Origin: Planctomycetaceae bacterium
Lineage (GTDB): Bacteria > Planctomycetota > Planctomycetia > Pirellulales > Pirellulaceae
DNA length: 7,967 bases
Direction: 5' to 3'
Assembly (NCBI GenBank): GCA_005773145.1
Contig: SXHS01000335.1
Location: forward strand, 1 to 7,967
Shown piece by piece: positions 6,624-7,967 of this stretch; the stretch's first letter is position 1, and every line of letters begins with the position of its first letter. The notes beneath the pieces were generated by a model. That model saw only the letters and a list, made by a program, of their open reading frames with translations. It made no database searches and was not told the DNA's origin. The position numbers and the translations under genes are program-made.

Positions 6624-7967
6624 ATGAAGTACCGAAAAATGTTGCCCGACTCTTCCTTAAATGTGGTGGTGGTAGTGTCTTTAGGGCGCCGATGGACGAT
6701 CGGGATCTTGGGCCTCCTGGCGACGTTGGCCCTATTGCCCTGGTCGTCGGCCAGCGCTGCTCCCCTTGCGACGGTCGGCGCTTACTACTTCGAAGGATGG
6801 TACAACGACCCTAGCCATCCGGAATATGTAGCCGCATTCGCAAACGCGAACTTGCGGACTAATTTCCCGGATCGGAGGCCGATCTGGGCGCCAGCGGCGA
6901 CCTGGCGTGGCGATACGGTGGCGGCCATGGAGCAGCAGATCAACCTGGCTGCCGACCACGGGGTGTCGTTTTTTACCTTCGATTGGTATTGGCGCGGCAG
7001 CGCGGCGGCCACCCTCGGCGACGGCATCAACAGCGGGCTGAAAAACTTCCTGCTGGCGCCGAACCGCAACCGGATGAAGTTCAGCATCGATGTGATTAAC
7101 GTGTCTCCCTCCGGTATCCCGGCGGGAGAATGGAATGCGGCGGTCAACGCGCTGATGCCCTATCTCGGCGATTCGAGTTACCTCCGGGTCGGCGGCAAGC
7201 CGATGCTTACGATCTTCGACCCTACCGACGCGAACATACCGTACAACTATATCCAGTCAACGGCAGCGGCGCAGGGGCTGGGTGGGGTGTCGTTGGCGTC
7301 GGACAACCGCGGGGCGACGGGTCAGTTCAAGAATGTGACCCTTTATGCCGCCATACCAGGATACCGTGACCCCAACGCCAGTTTTCCGGTCCGCATGCCC
7401 TATAAAAACCTGGCATACTACATGGATGGAATAGCGCCCAGTAGTGACCACTGGACGACGGGAGCCTGGAATACTCAAACTGCGGGTATTGTACCCGGTC
7501 AGCAGTCCTTTATCCCGACGGTCATGGCGGGATTTGATGAGCGGCCTTGGACCAATCCGAGCCCGCCCGGTACGCCGCCCCAGAGTTGGTATTTTAATGA
7601 TCCCAGCTTTATAGTTGGCAGTGAGAATTGGGGACGCACGCCGGCGAACTTTGGCGCCCATCTCCAGAACGCGATCAACTGGATCAATGCAAACCCGGAT
7701 AAAGCGACGGCCGAGAAGCTCATCATGATCTACGCCTGGAATGAGTTTGGCGAGGGCGGATACATCGCACCGACTGTAGGCGATCCCAATGGTGAGTATC
7801 TGGACGTTATCCGGTCGGTATTGCAAGTTCCCGAGCCGGTATACTTTTGGGCGCCAAGCGGATCGGCACAAGGCGGTAGCGGAACGTGGGGTAGCACCAT
7901 TCAGTGGCAAAATGGGGTCGACAACTACGTGGCCTGGGCCAATGGCAACGAAGCCCATTTCACCACC
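6624..7967 (+). CDS. Secreted GH99/WbsX-like glycoside hydrolase-type protein, partial: 3' end outside window
   Basis: Open from ATG 6624 for 448 codons to the window edge. Residues about 23-46 (RRWTIGILGLLATLALLPWS then SASA) form a Sec signal peptide with likely cleavage after ASA, so the product is exported. The core (about 50-400) resembles the GH99-like/WbsX TIM-barrel family: YYFEGWY (54-60) opens the barrel, FFTFDWYW (116-123) is the next strand, KPMLTIFDP (192-200) a middle strand, and IYAWNEFGEG (369-378) the family's WNE..EG motif with candidate acidic residues E374 and E377. After VPEPVYFWAPSG comes GGSGTWGSTIQWQNGV then AWANGNEAHF (417-446), typical of autotransporter-associated beta-strand repeats; more repeats and possibly a PEP-CTERM anchor would be expected downstream. 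ATG 6624 has GAGGG only 2 bases upstream; ATG 6639 is an alternative. Likely acts on extracellular mannose-type polysaccharide, but the substrate is not determinable. Confidence 0.85.
   Translation, partial: MKYRKMLPDSSLNVVVVVSLGRRWTIGILGLLATLALLPWSSASAAPLATVGAYYFEGWYNDPSHPEYVAAFANANLRTNFPDRRPIWAPAATWRGDTVAAMEQQINLAADHGVSFFTFDWYWRGSAAATLGDGINSGLKNFLLAPNRNRMKFSIDVINVSPSGIPAGEWNAAVNALMPYLGDSSYLRVGGKPMLTIFDPTDANIPYNYIQSTAAAQGLGGVSLASDNRGATGQFKNVTLYAAIPGYRDPNASFPVRMPYKNLAYYMDGIAPSSDHWTTGAWNTQTAGIVPGQQSFIPTVMAGFDERPWTNPSPPGTPPQSWYFNDPSFIVGSENWGRTPANFGAHLQNAINWINANPDKATAEKLIMIYAWNEFGEGGYIAPTVGDPNGEYLDVIRSVLQVPEPVYFWAPSGSAQGGSGTWGSTIQWQNGVDNYVAWANGNEAHFTT

Noticed and set aside
7257..7958. 233-codon minus-strand frame opposite the GH99-like gene
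   Set aside because: Fully antisense to a gene with signal peptide and family motifs; no independent support.

Overview
The window looks like a chromosomal piece of a GC-rich bacterium, most likely a planctomycete (Pirellulales or a relative). This is inferred from three things: a complex I membrane-arm operon whose NuoL has unusually long inserted loops, a secreted GH99/WbsX-like protein running into an autotransporter-type repeat, and hairpin repeats in the gaps between genes. No rRNA, tRNA, CRISPR array or intact transposase gene was seen.

Left part (1-3929, minus strand). A tightly packed operon reads right to left as nuoH, nuoJ, nuoK, nuoL, with nuoL running off the left edge. nuoH and nuoJ overlap by one base and nuoJ and nuoK by four. 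nuoJ and nuoK have strong Shine-Dalgarno sequences. nuoK and nuoL are separated by an 80-base gap holding a double-hairpin repeat that also supplies most of the nuoK stop codon. The four products are integral membrane subunits of NADH-quinone oxidoreductase (complex I): NuoH forms the quinone-site/heel subunit, and NuoJ, NuoK and NuoL form part of the proton-translocating arm. nuoI, usually found between nuoH and nuoJ, is absent here.

Middle (about 3930-4482). A divergent intergenic region of about 550 bases separates nuoH from a plus-strand gene. It holds only weak promoter and hairpin candidates.

Right part (4483-7967, plus strand). First comes a 606-residue GHKL-fold (MutL/MORC/Hsp90-like) ATPase with an Ig-like beta domain and a distinct C-terminal module. 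It has no recognisable partner gene beside it. A 320-base gap follows, containing copies of a GGGGACAG...CATTTTCCCGG palindromic repeat and a perfect TATAAT box. The last gene encodes an exported GH99/WbsX-like protein that is still open at the right edge, where an autotransporter-associated beta-strand-type repeat begins.

The two plus-strand genes show no functional link to the nuo operon or to each other. The most interesting items are the GHKL/Ig-like ATPase, the two classes of palindromic repeat, and the His-rich and other insertions in NuoL.
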